DNA from: Agreia pratensis
Lineage (GTDB): Bacteria > Actinomycetota > Actinomycetes > Actinomycetales > Microbacteriaceae
Direction of reading: 5' to 3'
Length of the DNA stretch: 64,000 nucleotides
NCBI RefSeq assembly: GCF_900177685.1
Contig: NZ_FXAY01000001.1
Location: 248,001-312,000, forward strand
Below, piece after piece: positions 24,087 through 32,592 of this stretch; the stretch's first letter is position 1; each line of letters opens with the position of its first letter. Both the position numbers and the translations under genes were made by a program. The notes under the pieces are model-generated. The model did not search any database. It was given only the letters and a program-made list of their open reading frames with translations, and had not been told where the DNA came from.

Positions 24087-26567
24087 CTACTCAGCCGAAG
24101 CAAAGCGACGACGCACAACCACGAATCCAGCGCCCAGCATCAGCAAGAGCGTACCGATCGCGATTCCCGACATCGGCTGAGCGCCAGTGGATGCGAGGCT
24201 GGCCGGTTTAGCTGCTCCGCCCGCTGGAGTCGGCGCGGTTCCCGACGGCCCTCCGACTGCGGCCGTCACCGTGAACGGAATACTGGCCACCACCGTGGCG
24301 GGGTCGGATGCCGCAGCAACCGTAATCGTGTGAGCCCCGGCTGTCGTGTCGGCCGGGATGCGCACGTCGCGCAGCGCCAGCGCGCCCGTCGAGTCGGCGA
24401 CCACGCTGCCCAACGTCACCGGGTCGGAGTGCAGCACGATCGTGTACTCCGTATCCGGCACGAGACCCTCGGCGACGATCGTCGTGACGCCACCGGCCTG
24501 CACGGTCGACGGGGTCGCTGCGACCGTCGGCGACGAGGCGGGCGGGTTCGGGCCCTGCGGGCCGAGGGCGAGATCGCACGAGATCGTGCCCGACCACAGG
24601 GAGTGGCCGCCGTTGTTGCCGTCGTCGGCACGGATGACCTCCTTGACTCCGTTGACACAAGTGGAGCTTGGCGCGATTGCAAAACCCTCGTTGTTATTGT
24701 TCGGCAGCCCCGTGGGTCGGTCATAGATGCGGTCGACGACGAACGCACCAGTGGCGTCGATCTTGAGCAGCGTCGACGAGCCGGCCGACGAGTTGTCGGC
24801 CACCGCCCAGATGCGCTGCGCATCGGCATCCCACTGAGTCTCTTGAATCATCGGAAGTCCGGTCGCGATCGAGGCGACACGGTGGAAGGTGCCGTCGGCG
24901 TTCAACGCGTAGGCGTAGAGGTGTCCGTTCTTCTCCAGTGCGCCGAAGTAGAGGCCTGTGCCGTGACCCTCGTAGATCGTCGGGTCGTAGGTCTTACCCG
25001 TGCTCTGGTCGATGAACGCGTTCGTCGTGAGGTAGGAGTCGGGCACCCACGTGATGCCCTCGAAGCCGAGGTTGGAATCGGCCTTGACCGGGTCGATCAC
25101 ACCGGCGAGATCGGCGGTCAGATCCCACTGCACGGTCGGATGCAGCGTCGTGCCGGACTCGTTCGGGTCGAAGCGCAGCACGCTGTCGAGGGGAACGCCG
25201 CTCGCCGCGTTGTCGCGTTCGGTCGTGATGTACAGAAAGCCGTCGGGGCCGACCGTGATGCCCTCGGAGTCGGGCTGTCCCCCACCGCTCGGGAAGACGA
25301 TGTTCTTGCCAGCCGACCAACCATTCGCCGTGTCGGGAACCCAGAGGTTGCCACTCTTGACGAGGCGGTAGGCGTGGCTCTTGTTCTTCACTGCCCACAT
25401 GACGGTCGGAGCGCTCGGATCGATGTCGAGGCCGGAGACGTCTTGGCCCGACAGCGAGGTGACGAACTGGCACTCGTTGTCGGAGACGACGGCGCTCTGG
25501 CTTCCCGGCCAGGCGATTCCGCCGGCGATGGCGGGGCCGTTGCCCGAGGCCGCCTCCGTCTGGCACGAGACACCGCCGCCGGGCGGCGTGCTCGGCGCGA
25601 TGATGGTGCCGGCGCAGGCCGTGGCGTTCGATGCTCCAAAACTGGATGCCGCGGTGTGCGCCCACGCGCCCGTCGCGTCGGCGCAGCGCGACCACGAACC
25701 GGGCTGCGCATCATTCGCTCCCCAGCCGACAGAGTCGACGATGGTGGAGCCGTCGGCGCGGTAGACCTTCACGGAGTCGCCGTCGGAGCTGAGGCCCTGG
25801 TTCGAGAGCAGCACGAGGTAGCCGCGGGCGGGCACGACGGTGCCGTTCGGTGCGCTGATCGCGGCCGGCAGGCTGGTGCTGTCGGACTGCAGCCAGGCGG
25901 CGACGTCGACATCGACATCGCCCGTGTTCACTAGTTCGTAGGCGTCGTGGGTGGGATCGTCGTTCGCCGAGGTGACCTCGTTGATTTTCACGGACTGCCA
26001 GCCGCTGTCGTCGCCGCCGTCTCCCCCGCCCTCGCCCGGGTCGGTAGCAGCGGGATTGAGCGCGCCCTTCGACGAAGCCGCCTGCTGCACGAAGTCGCCG
26101 GTGCCGTTGGGAACGCGTCCATACGTGTCGAGGTGAAAGTCGCCCCACTCATAGGAGTCGAGTGACGTCGTGCTGTCGGCAGCGAACAGGCTGACCTTGT
26201 CACCCTTCTTGAGCTTGAAGGTCGAGCTCTCGGCGACATAGACCGCTCCGGCCGCGATCACCGTGTTGCTCGGCAGAGTCAGCGTCACTCCGTTCTCGCG
26301 GCCGTTCAGAACGAATCCGGATGCGTCGAGCGGCTCGGTCGCCGTGTTCATGAGTTCGACCCAGTCGGGGCTGCCGTTGGTCTCGATCTCGTTGATGCGG
26401 AGAGCACTTGCCGCCGCAGGAATCTGGTCCGCGTCTTGGGAGACGACGTCGGCCGTCGCAGCCGCAGGTACGGCGAAGAGACCGGCGAGCAGCACTGCGG
26501 ATCCAACGGACAGGGCGAGGGGTCGAGACAGGAGTTTCAGCACTCCGCCACAGTGGCGGCGGCACAT
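24087..26567 (-). CDS. Sortase-anchored surface protein with lamin-tail domains
   Basis: 826-residue secreted protein. The signal peptide ends near PAAATA. Two lamin-tail domains follow (ALRINEIETNGSPDWVELMN; VKINEVTSANDDPTHDAYEL). A large beta-propeller-like segment (GLDIDPSAPTVMWAVKN; DSEGITVGPDGFLYITTERD) is followed by an Ig-like region. The C-terminus is a sorting signal: LASTG, hydrophobic helix, RRR. LAXTG is the class E sortase motif of high-GC Gram-positives, so cell-wall anchoring is predicted. The start is uncertain: ATG 26567 used, GTG 26543 possible. Its ligand or activity is unknown. Confidence 0.85.
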   Translation of the reverse strand: MCRRHCGGVLKLLSRPLALSVGSAVLLAGLFAVPAAATADVVSQDADQIPAAASALRINEIETNGSPDWVELMNTATEPLDASGFVLNGRENGVTLTLPSNTVIAAGAVYVAESSTFKLKKGDKVSLFAADSTTSLDSYEWGDFHLDTYGRVPNGTGDFVQQAASSKGALNPAATDPGEGGGDGGDDSGWQSVKINEVTSANDDPTHDAYELVNTGDVDVDVAAWLQSDSTSLPAAISAPNGTVVPARGYLVLLSNQGLSSDGDSVKVYRADGSTIVDSVGWGANDAQPGSWSRCADATGAWAHTAASSFGASNATACAGTIIAPSTPPGGGVSCQTEAASGNGPAIAGGIAWPGSQSAVVSDNECQFVTSLSGQDVSGLDIDPSAPTVMWAVKNKSHAYRLVKSGNLWVPDTANGWSAGKNIVFPSGGGQPDSEGITVGPDGFLYITTERDNAASGVPLDSVLRFDPNESGTTLHPTVQWDLTADLAGVIDPVKADSNLGFEGITWVPDSYLTTNAFIDQSTGKTYDPTIYEGHGTGLYFGALEKNGHLYAYALNADGTFHRVASIATGLPMIQETQWDADAQRIWAVADNSSAGSSTLLKIDATGAFVVDRIYDRPTGLPNNNNEGFAIAPSSTCVNGVKEVIRADDGNNGGHSLWSGTISCDLALGPQGPNPPASSPTVAATPSTVQAGGVTTIVAEGLVPDTEYTIVLHSDPVTLGSVVADSTGALALRDVRIPADTTAGAHTITVAAASDPATVVASIPFTVTAAVGGPSGTAPTPAGGAAKPASLASTGAQPMSGIAIGTLLLMLGAGFVVVRRRFASAE

Positions 26568-26630
26568 GAACGCCGAGTGACGTGCAGGCAACCACGGCCT
26601 GAATGAGGTGACCGCACGGGGCGCTCCGAG

Positions 26631-27758
26631 TCAGCGAGCGAACGGCAGCGAGGAGGCCAGCCTGCGGCCGTAGTCCGAGACCGCTCGCCCCACCGCGAGA
26701 CGCTCGGCGTTGTATCGGTGCAGTGCGTCGGACACGTCGAGTTCCGCGAGCAGCGCGGCAATCGTCATCGCGTCTCCGGCCGCTTTCGCCGCCCCCATGG
26801 CGGTGTGCGGCCGCACCATCACCGCCGCGTCGCCGAGCAGCATCACCCGGCCACGCGCCATCCGTGTGGGGACGTAGTCGTAGATGGCCTGCAGGAACGG
26901 GCGTGGTTCGGCGACGACCGCATCGGCAAACGGTGGAGGAAGCTCATCGATTGCAGAGCTCACCAGTTCGTCGCGTCGAAGCGGCGGCAGCTGCCCCGGC
27001 GCCAGAGACGTGCTGGACGACGGCCGGCCCGCATCCCGCATCAGGGCGCTGAGCGCCGCCCTCGTGAGCGCCCGATACCAGACCCAGTTGTAGCGTCGTT
27101 CGCCCACCGCCGTCTCGCCCTTAGGACCCGGCACCAGGTAGCCCAGCATGTGCGCCTCGGGTCCGTTGAAGAAGGCGAAGCGGTCGAGAAGCGTTTCGGC
27201 CGAGGCAGCGGGCAGCGATGACTCGGGAATAAGACCGCGCCAGGTGACGTACCCCGCGTAGGAGTTCTCGGAGCGTCCGGGGTCGACGAACTCTCGAGCA
27301 ACGGAGTTCAGCCCGTCCGCGCCGATGACGAGGTCGGCGCCTTCCTCCCGCCCGTCGTCGAATCGCACCGTCGCCCTGTCGTCGGCGGACGAGACGCTGT
27401 GCACTGGGCTCGAGAGACGGTACGAATCGGCCGGAAGCAGTCCACGGAATGCCTCGTAGATGTAGTCCCACGAGAGCTGAGTCTGGGGCGAGGGGTCACC
27501 GTAGACGACGCGACCCGATCGGTCGAGGGTGATCCGCTCGCGAGCGACGACCCCGACGCCGCCCGCGTCTTGCCGGCCCGCCAATCGCAGGATGTCGAAC
27601 AGCTCCTGCTGGGCGACCAGGCCGGCTCCCCGCTTCGCGAGGCCGCGCTCTGATCGCTCCTGCACGGTGACCCGATGCCCCGCCTGCGAGAGGAGCACTG
27701 CGGCGAAGAGCCCTCCGATAGAGCCTCCGACAATGGCGATGTTCAGCTTTCCGCTCAT
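26631..27758 (-). CDS. FAD-dependent monooxygenase
   Basis: 375-residue group A flavoprotein monooxygenase. The dinucleotide fold is [20 protein letters not shown], the DG motif is [15 protein letters not shown], and the GD motif is [20 protein letters not shown]. It probably hydroxylates an aromatic or heteroaromatic substrate with NAD(P)H and O2; specificity cannot be read. It is leaderless, with TAGCCT (27765-27770) six bases before ATG. No operon partner. Confidence 0.9.
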   Translation of the reverse strand: MSGKLNIAIVGGSIGGLFAAVLLSQAGHRVTVQERSERGLAKRGAGLVAQQELFDILRLAGRQDAGGVGVVARERITLDRSGRVVYGDPSPQTQLSWDYIYEAFRGLLPADSYRLSSPVHSVSSADDRATVRFDDGREEGADLVIGADGLNSVAREFVDPGRSENSYAGYVTWRGLIPESSLPAASAETLLDRFAFFNGPEAHMLGYLVPGPKGETAVGERRYNWVWYRALTRAALSALMRDAGRPSSSTSLAPGQLPPLRRDELVSSAIDELPPPFADAVVAEPRPFLQAIYDYVPTRMARGRVMLLGDAAVMVRPHTAMGAAKAAGDAMTIAALLAELDVSDALHRYNAERLAVGRAVSDYGRRLASSLPFAR

Positions 27759-27922
27759 GCCCCGAGGCTAATCACGACTCGGTGGCCGAGGTTCCTAGAG
27801 ACGACGCAAATTGGCCATCGCGTTGGTCGAGCTCTTCGAGACGGTCGACAGGACGACGATGCGCGCCTCGACCAACGGCCGTCAGTCTTGCTTCGCGCGC
27901 ACGATTGTGTTGGGTTAGAGCT

Positions 27923-28198
27923 ATGAACTCAGATACCGACAACGCAGCCCCTCGGACTCACGTCGCGGTGCGCGTTCTTCTCGGAGTCGCGGGGGCAGTC
28001 TTCATGTGCGCCCTCATCTACGGAGGCCTCGCTGTCTTCGTGAGCGGCGCAGCCGAGAGTTCACAGGACGTTGCCGGAATCCTTCGAAGTCTCTACATCT
28101 CTGCCGTTGCAGGAGGGGTGGCGATCCTTCTCGCCATTACCGCACTGGTCGTCTCCCGGTCTCCCGGGCGCGACATCTCCCGAGCCAGCCGTCGTTGA
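27923..28198 (+). CDS. Small two-helix membrane protein
   Basis: 91 residues with two hydrophobic segments (VLLGVAGAVFMCALIYGGLA and LYISAVAGGVAILLAITALV) joined by a short loop, ending in a basic tail. No family recognised. The start is ATG 27923; a longer frame starting at 27782 covers intergenic repeat-like sequence and was not used. A short soluble protein gene follows 10 nt later. Confidence 0.65.
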   Translation: MNSDTDNAAPRTHVAVRVLLGVAGAVFMCALIYGGLAVFVSGAAESSQDVAGILRSLYISAVAGGVAILLAITALVVSRSPGRDISRASRR

Positions 28199-28208
28199 AT
28201 CGAACATC

Positions 28209-28421
28209 ATGGGTAGAGCTGTAAAAAATGTCTGGATCGTCAGTCATGAGGATTCTCCGCCGAACAACATCATCGGCGTGTTTGCAACGCAAAGTGAAGC
28301 AGCCTCGTTCGCAGAGGAAATGGCCGCGGGCTCATTCAAGAGCGTCATCTACTCGAGCTTCTCAGTCGGTTACCGGTACGACAGAGGCACCGGCCATGTT
28401 GAGTACGGACCGGACGAATAG
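28209..28421 (+). CDS. Small hypothetical protein
   Basis: 70-residue soluble protein opening MGRAVKNVWIVSHEDSPPNN, then GVFATQSEAASFAEEMAAGS and VGYRYDRGTGHVEYGPDE. The pattern looks like a small alpha/beta fold. No family recognised. It follows the two-helix membrane protein by 10 nt and may share its transcript; no clear ribosome site is present. GC at third codon positions is lower than in neighbouring genes. Confidence 0.5.
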   Translation: MGRAVKNVWIVSHEDSPPNNIIGVFATQSEAASFAEEMAAGSFKSVIYSSFSVGYRYDRGTGHVEYGPDE

Positions 28422-28426
28422 CATCG

Positions 28427-28570
28427 TCAATCTTCGAGGGTATACGGGACGGAGTCCTTGCTGATCTCGCCGGCGAAGGCTGGAATCGGACCGCCTATGG
28501 TCTCGCGAACGTCGTCGACGACCTCGGGCGGGGCTGACTCCAGCAGTCTCGGCCTCGCGTACCGGTCCAC
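28427..28570 (-). CDS. Possible 47-residue protein
   Basis: A GTG-started frame (VDRYARPRLLESAPPEVVDD ... SVPYTLED) has GGAGG four bases upstream and codon choice like neighbouring genes. It lies downstream of the tRNA-Gln terminator on the same strand and converges with the small hypothetical gene. There are no known relatives. Short length is the main doubt. Confidence 0.4.
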   Translation of the reverse strand: MDRYARPRLLESAPPEVVDDVRETIGGPIPAFAGEISKDSVPYTLED

Positions 28571-28610
28571 GCGTCCTCCGCCCTGTGGAAGTCGCGGCAA
28601 GGAGCCCAAC

Positions 28611-28647
28611 AAAAAAGGCCCGACCAGTTCGTGTGAACTGCGGGCCT
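28611..28647 (-). terminator. Rho-independent terminator of tRNA-Gln
   Basis: AGGCCCG (28616-28622) pairs with CGGGCCT (28641-28647), with an inner AGTTC/GAACT stem. On the minus strand it runs into six T residues. It directly follows tRNA-Gln. Confidence 0.9.
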
Positions 28648-28653
28648 CTACTG

Positions 28654-28725
28654 CTGGGGTACCTGGACTCGAACCAAGAACAAAAGAATCAGAATCTTCC
28701 GTGTTGCCAATTACACCATACCCCA
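28654..28725 (-). tRNA. tRNA-Gln (anticodon CUG)
   Basis: A 72-nt minus-strand cloverleaf begins TGGGGTATGGTGTAATTGGC. The acceptor stem TGGGGTA pairs with TACCCCA, the anticodon loop TTCTGAT contains CTG, and the TpsiC arm has GGTTCGAGTCC. The discriminator is G, as expected for glutamine. Confidence 0.95.
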
Positions 28726-28826
28726 CTGCATCAGAACCGAAGCCCTGACCGAGAGTCAACACTAGCCTACGCAGGGGCCGCACTCAAACCGAGCCGCCTC
28801 GTTCGTGGAGCTCGTCGAGACGGATT

Positions 28827-28849
28827 CCCTTCGACGAGCTCAGGGAACG
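28827..28849. repeat. Dispersed palindromic repeat arm
   Basis: A single 23-bp copy (CCCTTCGACGAGCTCAGG then GAACG) of the family seen in leuC and at 56.5 and 59.8 kb. It lies just after the oxidoreductase stop. A degenerate partner (GGAGCTCGTCGAGACGG) precedes it at 28806. Confidence 0.8.
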
Positions 28850-28856
28850 AGTCGCC

Positions 28857-29846
28857 CTACAGCGAGCCGATCAGGTAGCGGTTGATCACGGCCGCGGCAC
28901 GCGCACCCTCGCCGGCCGCCACGATCAGCTGGTGCGGCCCCGGAGGAACCACGTCTCCCGCTGCGTAGATGCCCGCAACCGCGGTGCGCCCATCGGCATC
29001 CGCCTCGATCCAACCATCCGCCGTCTCCGGAATCTCGAGCGACGACGCGTACTCCAGCTTCGTCTCCCACAGCGGCCGAATGAAACCGCCCGTGCGCGGG
29101 ATCACCTCGCCGTCGACCAGCTGCACCCCAGTCAGTCCTGAGCGGTCGCCCACGACGTCGGCGATAGGCCGGTGCTCAACCCGGATGCCACGCGCGGCCA
29201 GCGCCGCCTCGTCGGATTCAGAGATGGTTCCGACTCCGTTGGTGAACACGATGAGATCGCTCGACCACTGTGAGATCAGCAACGCCCGCTCGGCGAGGTC
29301 GTCACTCTCGCCGATCAGGGCAAGCGGTTCGTCGCTCTTCTCGAAGCCGTCGCACTCCACACAGCTGTGCAGGCTCGACCCGTAGTAGGCCCGCACGCTC
29401 GGCAGCGCCGGCAGGGTCTCGCTGAGCCCCGAGGCGATCAGCACGGCCGACGCCGTGACGTCGACCGATCCACCGCCGCGGATCGCGGAAGCCTGCACCC
29501 GATACTCGGGGCGGCCTCTCAACTCTTCTGCGGGCGTGCCTGCCGCATCCGATACCGAGACGCTCGTGACCAGCGCCTGCTGGAACGACGCCATGGGGTA
29601 CGACTCGAACTCGGCCCGGCCCGTCTTGCGCAGCTCGAGCGGCGAGACGCCGTCGCGCGTGAGAAAGCCGTGGCTCTTCAGCGTGGCCGAGTGACGGGGC
29701 CGATTGCTGTCGATGAGCAGAACCGTGCGCCGAGCACGCACGAGATTGAGCCCAGCAGACATTCCGGCCGGGCCCGCACCGATGATCACGCAGTCGATGT
29801 GCCCTTCGACAGGCGCTACCGCTTTGGGCCGCGAGATCTCGATCAC
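28857..29846 (-). CDS. Thioredoxin-reductase-like NAD(P)/FAD oxidoreductase
   Basis: 329-residue two-dinucleotide-fold flavoprotein. The FAD site is CVIIGAGPAGMSAGLNL. The redox pair is C162-V-E-C165 (HSCVECDGF) rather than the common CATC. The second nucleotide domain starts at PLALIGESDD, and GIYAAGDVVPPGPHQLIVAA closes the FAD site. It could be a ferredoxin- or thioredoxin-type reductase with an unusual partner. The GTG start lies three bases after the gltX stop, indicating co-transcription. Confidence 0.87.
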   Translation of the reverse strand: MIEISRPKAVAPVEGHIDCVIIGAGPAGMSAGLNLVRARRTVLLIDSNRPRHSATLKSHGFLTRDGVSPLELRKTGRAEFESYPMASFQQALVTSVSVSDAAGTPAEELRGRPEYRVQASAIRGGGSVDVTASAVLIASGLSETLPALPSVRAYYGSSLHSCVECDGFEKSDEPLALIGESDDLAERALLISQWSSDLIVFTNGVGTISESDEAALAARGIRVEHRPIADVVGDRSGLTGVQLVDGEVIPRTGGFIRPLWETKLEYASSLEIPETADGWIEADADGRTAVAGIYAAGDVVPPGPHQLIVAAGEGARAAAVINRYLIGSL

Positions 29847-29849
29847 GGG

Positions 29850-31367
29850 CTAGGCCAGCCGACTCGAGAGACGGTCTATGCGCGCGATCGACTCGGCCTT
29901 GCCGAGCAGCTCGAACGACTCGAAGAGGGGCGGCGAGATCTTGCGTCCCGATGCGGCGACACGAAGAGGACCGTAGGCCACGCGTGGCTTGAGCCCGAGG
30001 CCGTCGATCAGTGCTGCCTGCAGCGCGGCCTGAATCTCGGCGGCGTTCCAGTTGCTCTCTTCGACCAGTTCGAGGGCGTTCAGCGCCGCGCTGAGCACGA
30101 GCCCGGTGTTCTCGGGGAGCCCGGCCAGGGCATCCGGCTGGTATTCGAGCTCGGTACCCGGGCGGAACAGAAAGCCGAGCATGGCCGGCGCCTCGCCGAG
30201 CAGCGCCATGCGCTCCTGAACCAGCGGCGCGGCCTTCAAGAGCAGCTGCTCCTGGTCGTCGTCGAGGGGCTCGGTCAGGATGCCGTCGCGCACGAGATAG
30301 GGAATCGTGCGGGCCGCGAAATCAACACTGGCGAGCATGCGGATGTGGTCGCCGTTGATCGACTCCGCCTTCTTCAGGTCGAAGCGGGCCGGGTTGGGGT
30401 TCACGTCTTTCACGTCAAACGCGGCAATCATCTCGTCGATCGAGAAGACATCGCGATCGTGGGTGAGCGACCAGCCCAGCAGCGCGAGGTAGTTGACGAG
30501 GCCCTCGGGAATGAAGCCCCGGTCGCGGTGATGGAACAGGTTGGACTCGGGGTCGCGCTTCGACAGCTTCTTGTTGCCATCGCCCATGACATAGGGCAGG
30601 TGGCCGAACTGCGGCACCCACTCGGCCACGCCGATGTCGATGAGCGCGTGATAGAGCGCGATCTGGCGAGGCGTCGACGAGAGCAGGTCTTCGCCGCGAA
30701 GCACGTGCGTGATGTGCATCAGCGCGTCGTCGACCGGGTTGACGAGCGTGTAGAGCGGGGCGCCGTTGGGGCGAACCACCACGAAGTCGGTGAACGATCC
30801 CTCGGGGAACGTGATGTCGCCGCGAACCAGGTCGGTGAAGCTCAGCTCGGTGTCGGGAACGCGCAGGCGCAGGGCGGGCTGCCGACCCTCGGCCTTGAAG
30901 GCTGCACGCTGCTCGTCGGTGAGAGTGCGGTCGAAGTTGTCGTAGCCGAGCTGCTTGGCGCGGCCGGCTGCCTCGTTGCGCGCGTCGATCTCTTCGGCGG
31001 TCGAGAAGCTCTCGTAGAGGTGGCCCGAGGCCTTGAGCTTCTCGATGACCTCGAGATAGATGTCTGTGCGCTCCGACTGGCGGTAGGGCGCGTCGGGACC
31101 CCCGACGTCGATGCCCTCATCCCAGTCGAGGCGCAGCCAGCGCAACGCGTCGAGCAGCTGACCGTAGCTCTCCTCCGAGTCGCGAGCCGCGTCGGTGTCT
31201 TCGATACGGAAGACGAGCTTGCCGCCCGTGTGCCTGGCGTAGGCCCAGTTGAACAGGGCGGTGCGGATCAGGCCGACGTGCGGCGTACCGGTGGGCGACG
31301 GGCAGAACCGAACGCGAACGTCGGCGCCAGTCGCGGTGGACACAGGGTGCAGGGAGGGATTCGACAT
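29850..31367 (-). CDS. gltX: Glutamyl-tRNA synthetase
   Basis: 505-residue class I synthetase that charges tRNA-Glu. The HIGH-type motif is in [14 protein letters not shown] and the KMSKS loop is [12 protein letters not shown]. An anticodon-binding helical domain forms the C-terminal third. Length is normal. No T-box or other leader is visible. tRNA-Gln lies about 1.1 kb downstream; organisms of this lineage normally also use GltX to misacylate tRNA-Gln before amidation. Confidence 0.97.
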   Translation of the reverse strand: MSNPSLHPVSTATGADVRVRFCPSPTGTPHVGLIRTALFNWAYARHTGGKLVFRIEDTDAARDSEESYGQLLDALRWLRLDWDEGIDVGGPDAPYRQSERTDIYLEVIEKLKASGHLYESFSTAEEIDARNEAAGRAKQLGYDNFDRTLTDEQRAAFKAEGRQPALRLRVPDTELSFTDLVRGDITFPEGSFTDFVVVRPNGAPLYTLVNPVDDALMHITHVLRGEDLLSSTPRQIALYHALIDIGVAEWVPQFGHLPYVMGDGNKKLSKRDPESNLFHHRDRGFIPEGLVNYLALLGWSLTHDRDVFSIDEMIAAFDVKDVNPNPARFDLKKAESINGDHIRMLASVDFAARTIPYLVRDGILTEPLDDDQEQLLLKAAPLVQERMALLGEAPAMLGFLFRPGTELEYQPDALAGLPENTGLVLSAALNALELVEESNWNAAEIQAALQAALIDGLGLKPRVAYGPLRVAASGRKISPPLFESFELLGKAESIARIDRLSSRLA

Positions 31368-31396
31368 ACCTCTCTAATCCTACCGATCAGCGGCGC

Positions 31397-32167
31397 CTAG
31401 CGGTTCTTGGCCGGGTTACTCAAGAGCCCGAGGCCCTCGATTGAGATCTCGACCTTCTGGCCGTCGACGAACGGCCCGACTCCCGCAGGGGTGCCGGTGA
31501 GAATCACGTCGCCGGGCAGCAATGTCCACACGCTCGACGCGAAGGCGACGATCTCGGGTATCGAGTGGATCATCTGGTTCGTGTTGCCGCTCTGACGCAA
31601 CTCGCCGTCGACGCGCACCTCGATGGCGGCATCCGAGAAGTCGAATTCGGTCTCGATGACCGGGCCGAGCGGGCAGAACGTGTCGTACCCCTTGGCGCGG
31701 GCCCACTGGCCATCGGCCTTCTGGATGTCGCGGGCCGTCACGTCATTGGCGATCGTGTAGCCGAAGACCACGTCGGCGTAGTCCTCCTTCTTCACATCTC
31801 GTGCGATGCTGCCGATCACGATGGCGAGTTCGCCCTCGTGCTCGACCTGCGAGCTCTCACGCGGCAATTGGATGGCGTCGCCCGGGCCGATCACAGATGT
31901 GTTGGGCTTCAGGAAGATGAGGGGTGTGGTCGGCGCCTCGCCACCCATCTCGGCCGCGTGGTCGGCGTAGTTCTTGCCGACTGCGACGACCTTCGAGCGA
32001 GGGATGACCGGTGCGAGCAGCTTGACGTTCGCATCGAGCGGCACTCGCTCTTCTGTGGTCTCGTAGCCCACGAACATGGGATCGCCCACCAGAACGACGA
32101 TCTCCGTCTCATCGACGATTCCGAACCGGGGCTCTCCCCCGCTGACCGTAAAGCGCGCAATTTTCAC
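31397..32167 (-). CDS. Fumarylacetoacetate hydrolase family protein
   Basis: 256-residue FAH-fold enzyme. Metal and active-site blocks are KVVAVGKNYADHAAEMGG, SSQVEHEGELAIVIG and LLPGDVILTGTPAGVGPFVDGQ. Family members hydrolyse or decarboxylate 2-oxo-acids in aromatic breakdown (HpcE, acylpyruvase). Substrate unknown. The GTG start has TAGGCT (32175-32180) seven bases upstream, so the mRNA is probably leaderless. It is followed 29 bases later by gltX. Confidence 0.92.
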   Translation of the reverse strand: MKIARFTVSGGEPRFGIVDETEIVVLVGDPMFVGYETTEERVPLDANVKLLAPVIPRSKVVAVGKNYADHAAEMGGEAPTTPLIFLKPNTSVIGPGDAIQLPRESSQVEHEGELAIVIGSIARDVKKEDYADVVFGYTIANDVTARDIQKADGQWARAKGYDTFCPLGPVIETEFDFSDAAIEVRVDGELRQSGNTNQMIHSIPEIVAFASSVWTLLPGDVILTGTPAGVGPFVDGQKVEISIEGLGLLSNPAKNR

Positions 32168-32252
32168 GCTTCCGAGCCTAGTCCGAACGCTACGCTATCG
32201 AGGGGCGAGCAACTCCTCGCCCATCACGGAGCAAGCCTCGAGGAGCACAACC

Positions 32253-32489
32253 ATGTCCGACTATTCCTTCGGCGGAGCGGCCGACATCGACCGCGCGATC
32301 GGATTCCTCGTGAGCCTCGACAACGAGCAGCGCAACGCCCTCGCCGTGCTCGAGATCGACCAGGCCATCGACGAGCTGCAGGCCGAATACGTGAAGGTTC
32401 AGGCAGACCCGAGCTACGTTCCGAGCCACGAGTTCATCGCAGCGCTCAGCGGCTACCTCGAGATGGCCGACGACCGCGAGCGCGAGTAG
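32253..32489 (+). CDS. Small acidic hypothetical protein
   Basis: 78-residue soluble helical protein (MSDYSFGGAADIDRAIGFLV ... ALSGYLEMADDRERE). Rich in Glu/Asp/Ala with no known domain. Good start: GAGGAG (32240-32245) seven bases before the ATG. It is divergent from the FAH gene and followed by a repeat hairpin. Confidence 0.75.
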   Translation: MSDYSFGGAADIDRAIGFLVSLDNEQRNALAVLEIDQAIDELQAEYVKVQADPSYVPSHEFIAALSGYLEMADDRERE

Positions 32490-32500
32490 CAAAGCTGCGC

Positions 32501-32584
32501 TGATCGAGTAGGCCGCCTGCGGCCGTATCGAGATCACGACCGACAGTGGTCTCGATACGCTCGTGCCTCGCTACTCGACCAGCG
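32501..32584. repeat. Palindromic repeat, family 2 (inverted pair)
   Basis: The left unit TGATCGAGTAG...TATCGAGATCAC and right unit GTGGTCTCGATA...CTACTCGACCAGCG are near-perfect reverse complements and can form a large hairpin. A single related unit lies at 49587-49626. Found between the small acidic protein and ilvE, which are convergent, so it may stop transcription from both sides. Confidence 0.75.
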
Positions 32585-32592
32585 CTATGGCC

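Noticed and set aside
24330-25934. 534-codon open frame antisense to the lamin-tail protein
   Set aside because: No recognisable domain; the real gene has signal peptide, domains and sorting signal.
26531-26567. Hairpin CCGCCACAGTGGCGG near the lamin-tail gene start as a regulatory element
   Set aside because: Loop of a single base and overlap with uncertain start codons; too weak to call.
28427-28783. 118-codon frame spanning tRNA-Gln
   Set aside because: It would run through the tRNA and its terminator; only its last 47 codons (GTG 28570) have coding character.
31368-31396. Search for T-box or other leader before gltX and the ilv genes
   Set aside because: Spaces are too short or lack the T-box core sequence and specifier structure.
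29367-31400. 677-codon open frame antisense to gltX and the reductase gene
   Set aside because: Shadow of GC-rich coding DNA. No protein-family motif; the opposite strand encodes full, motif-bearing gltX.
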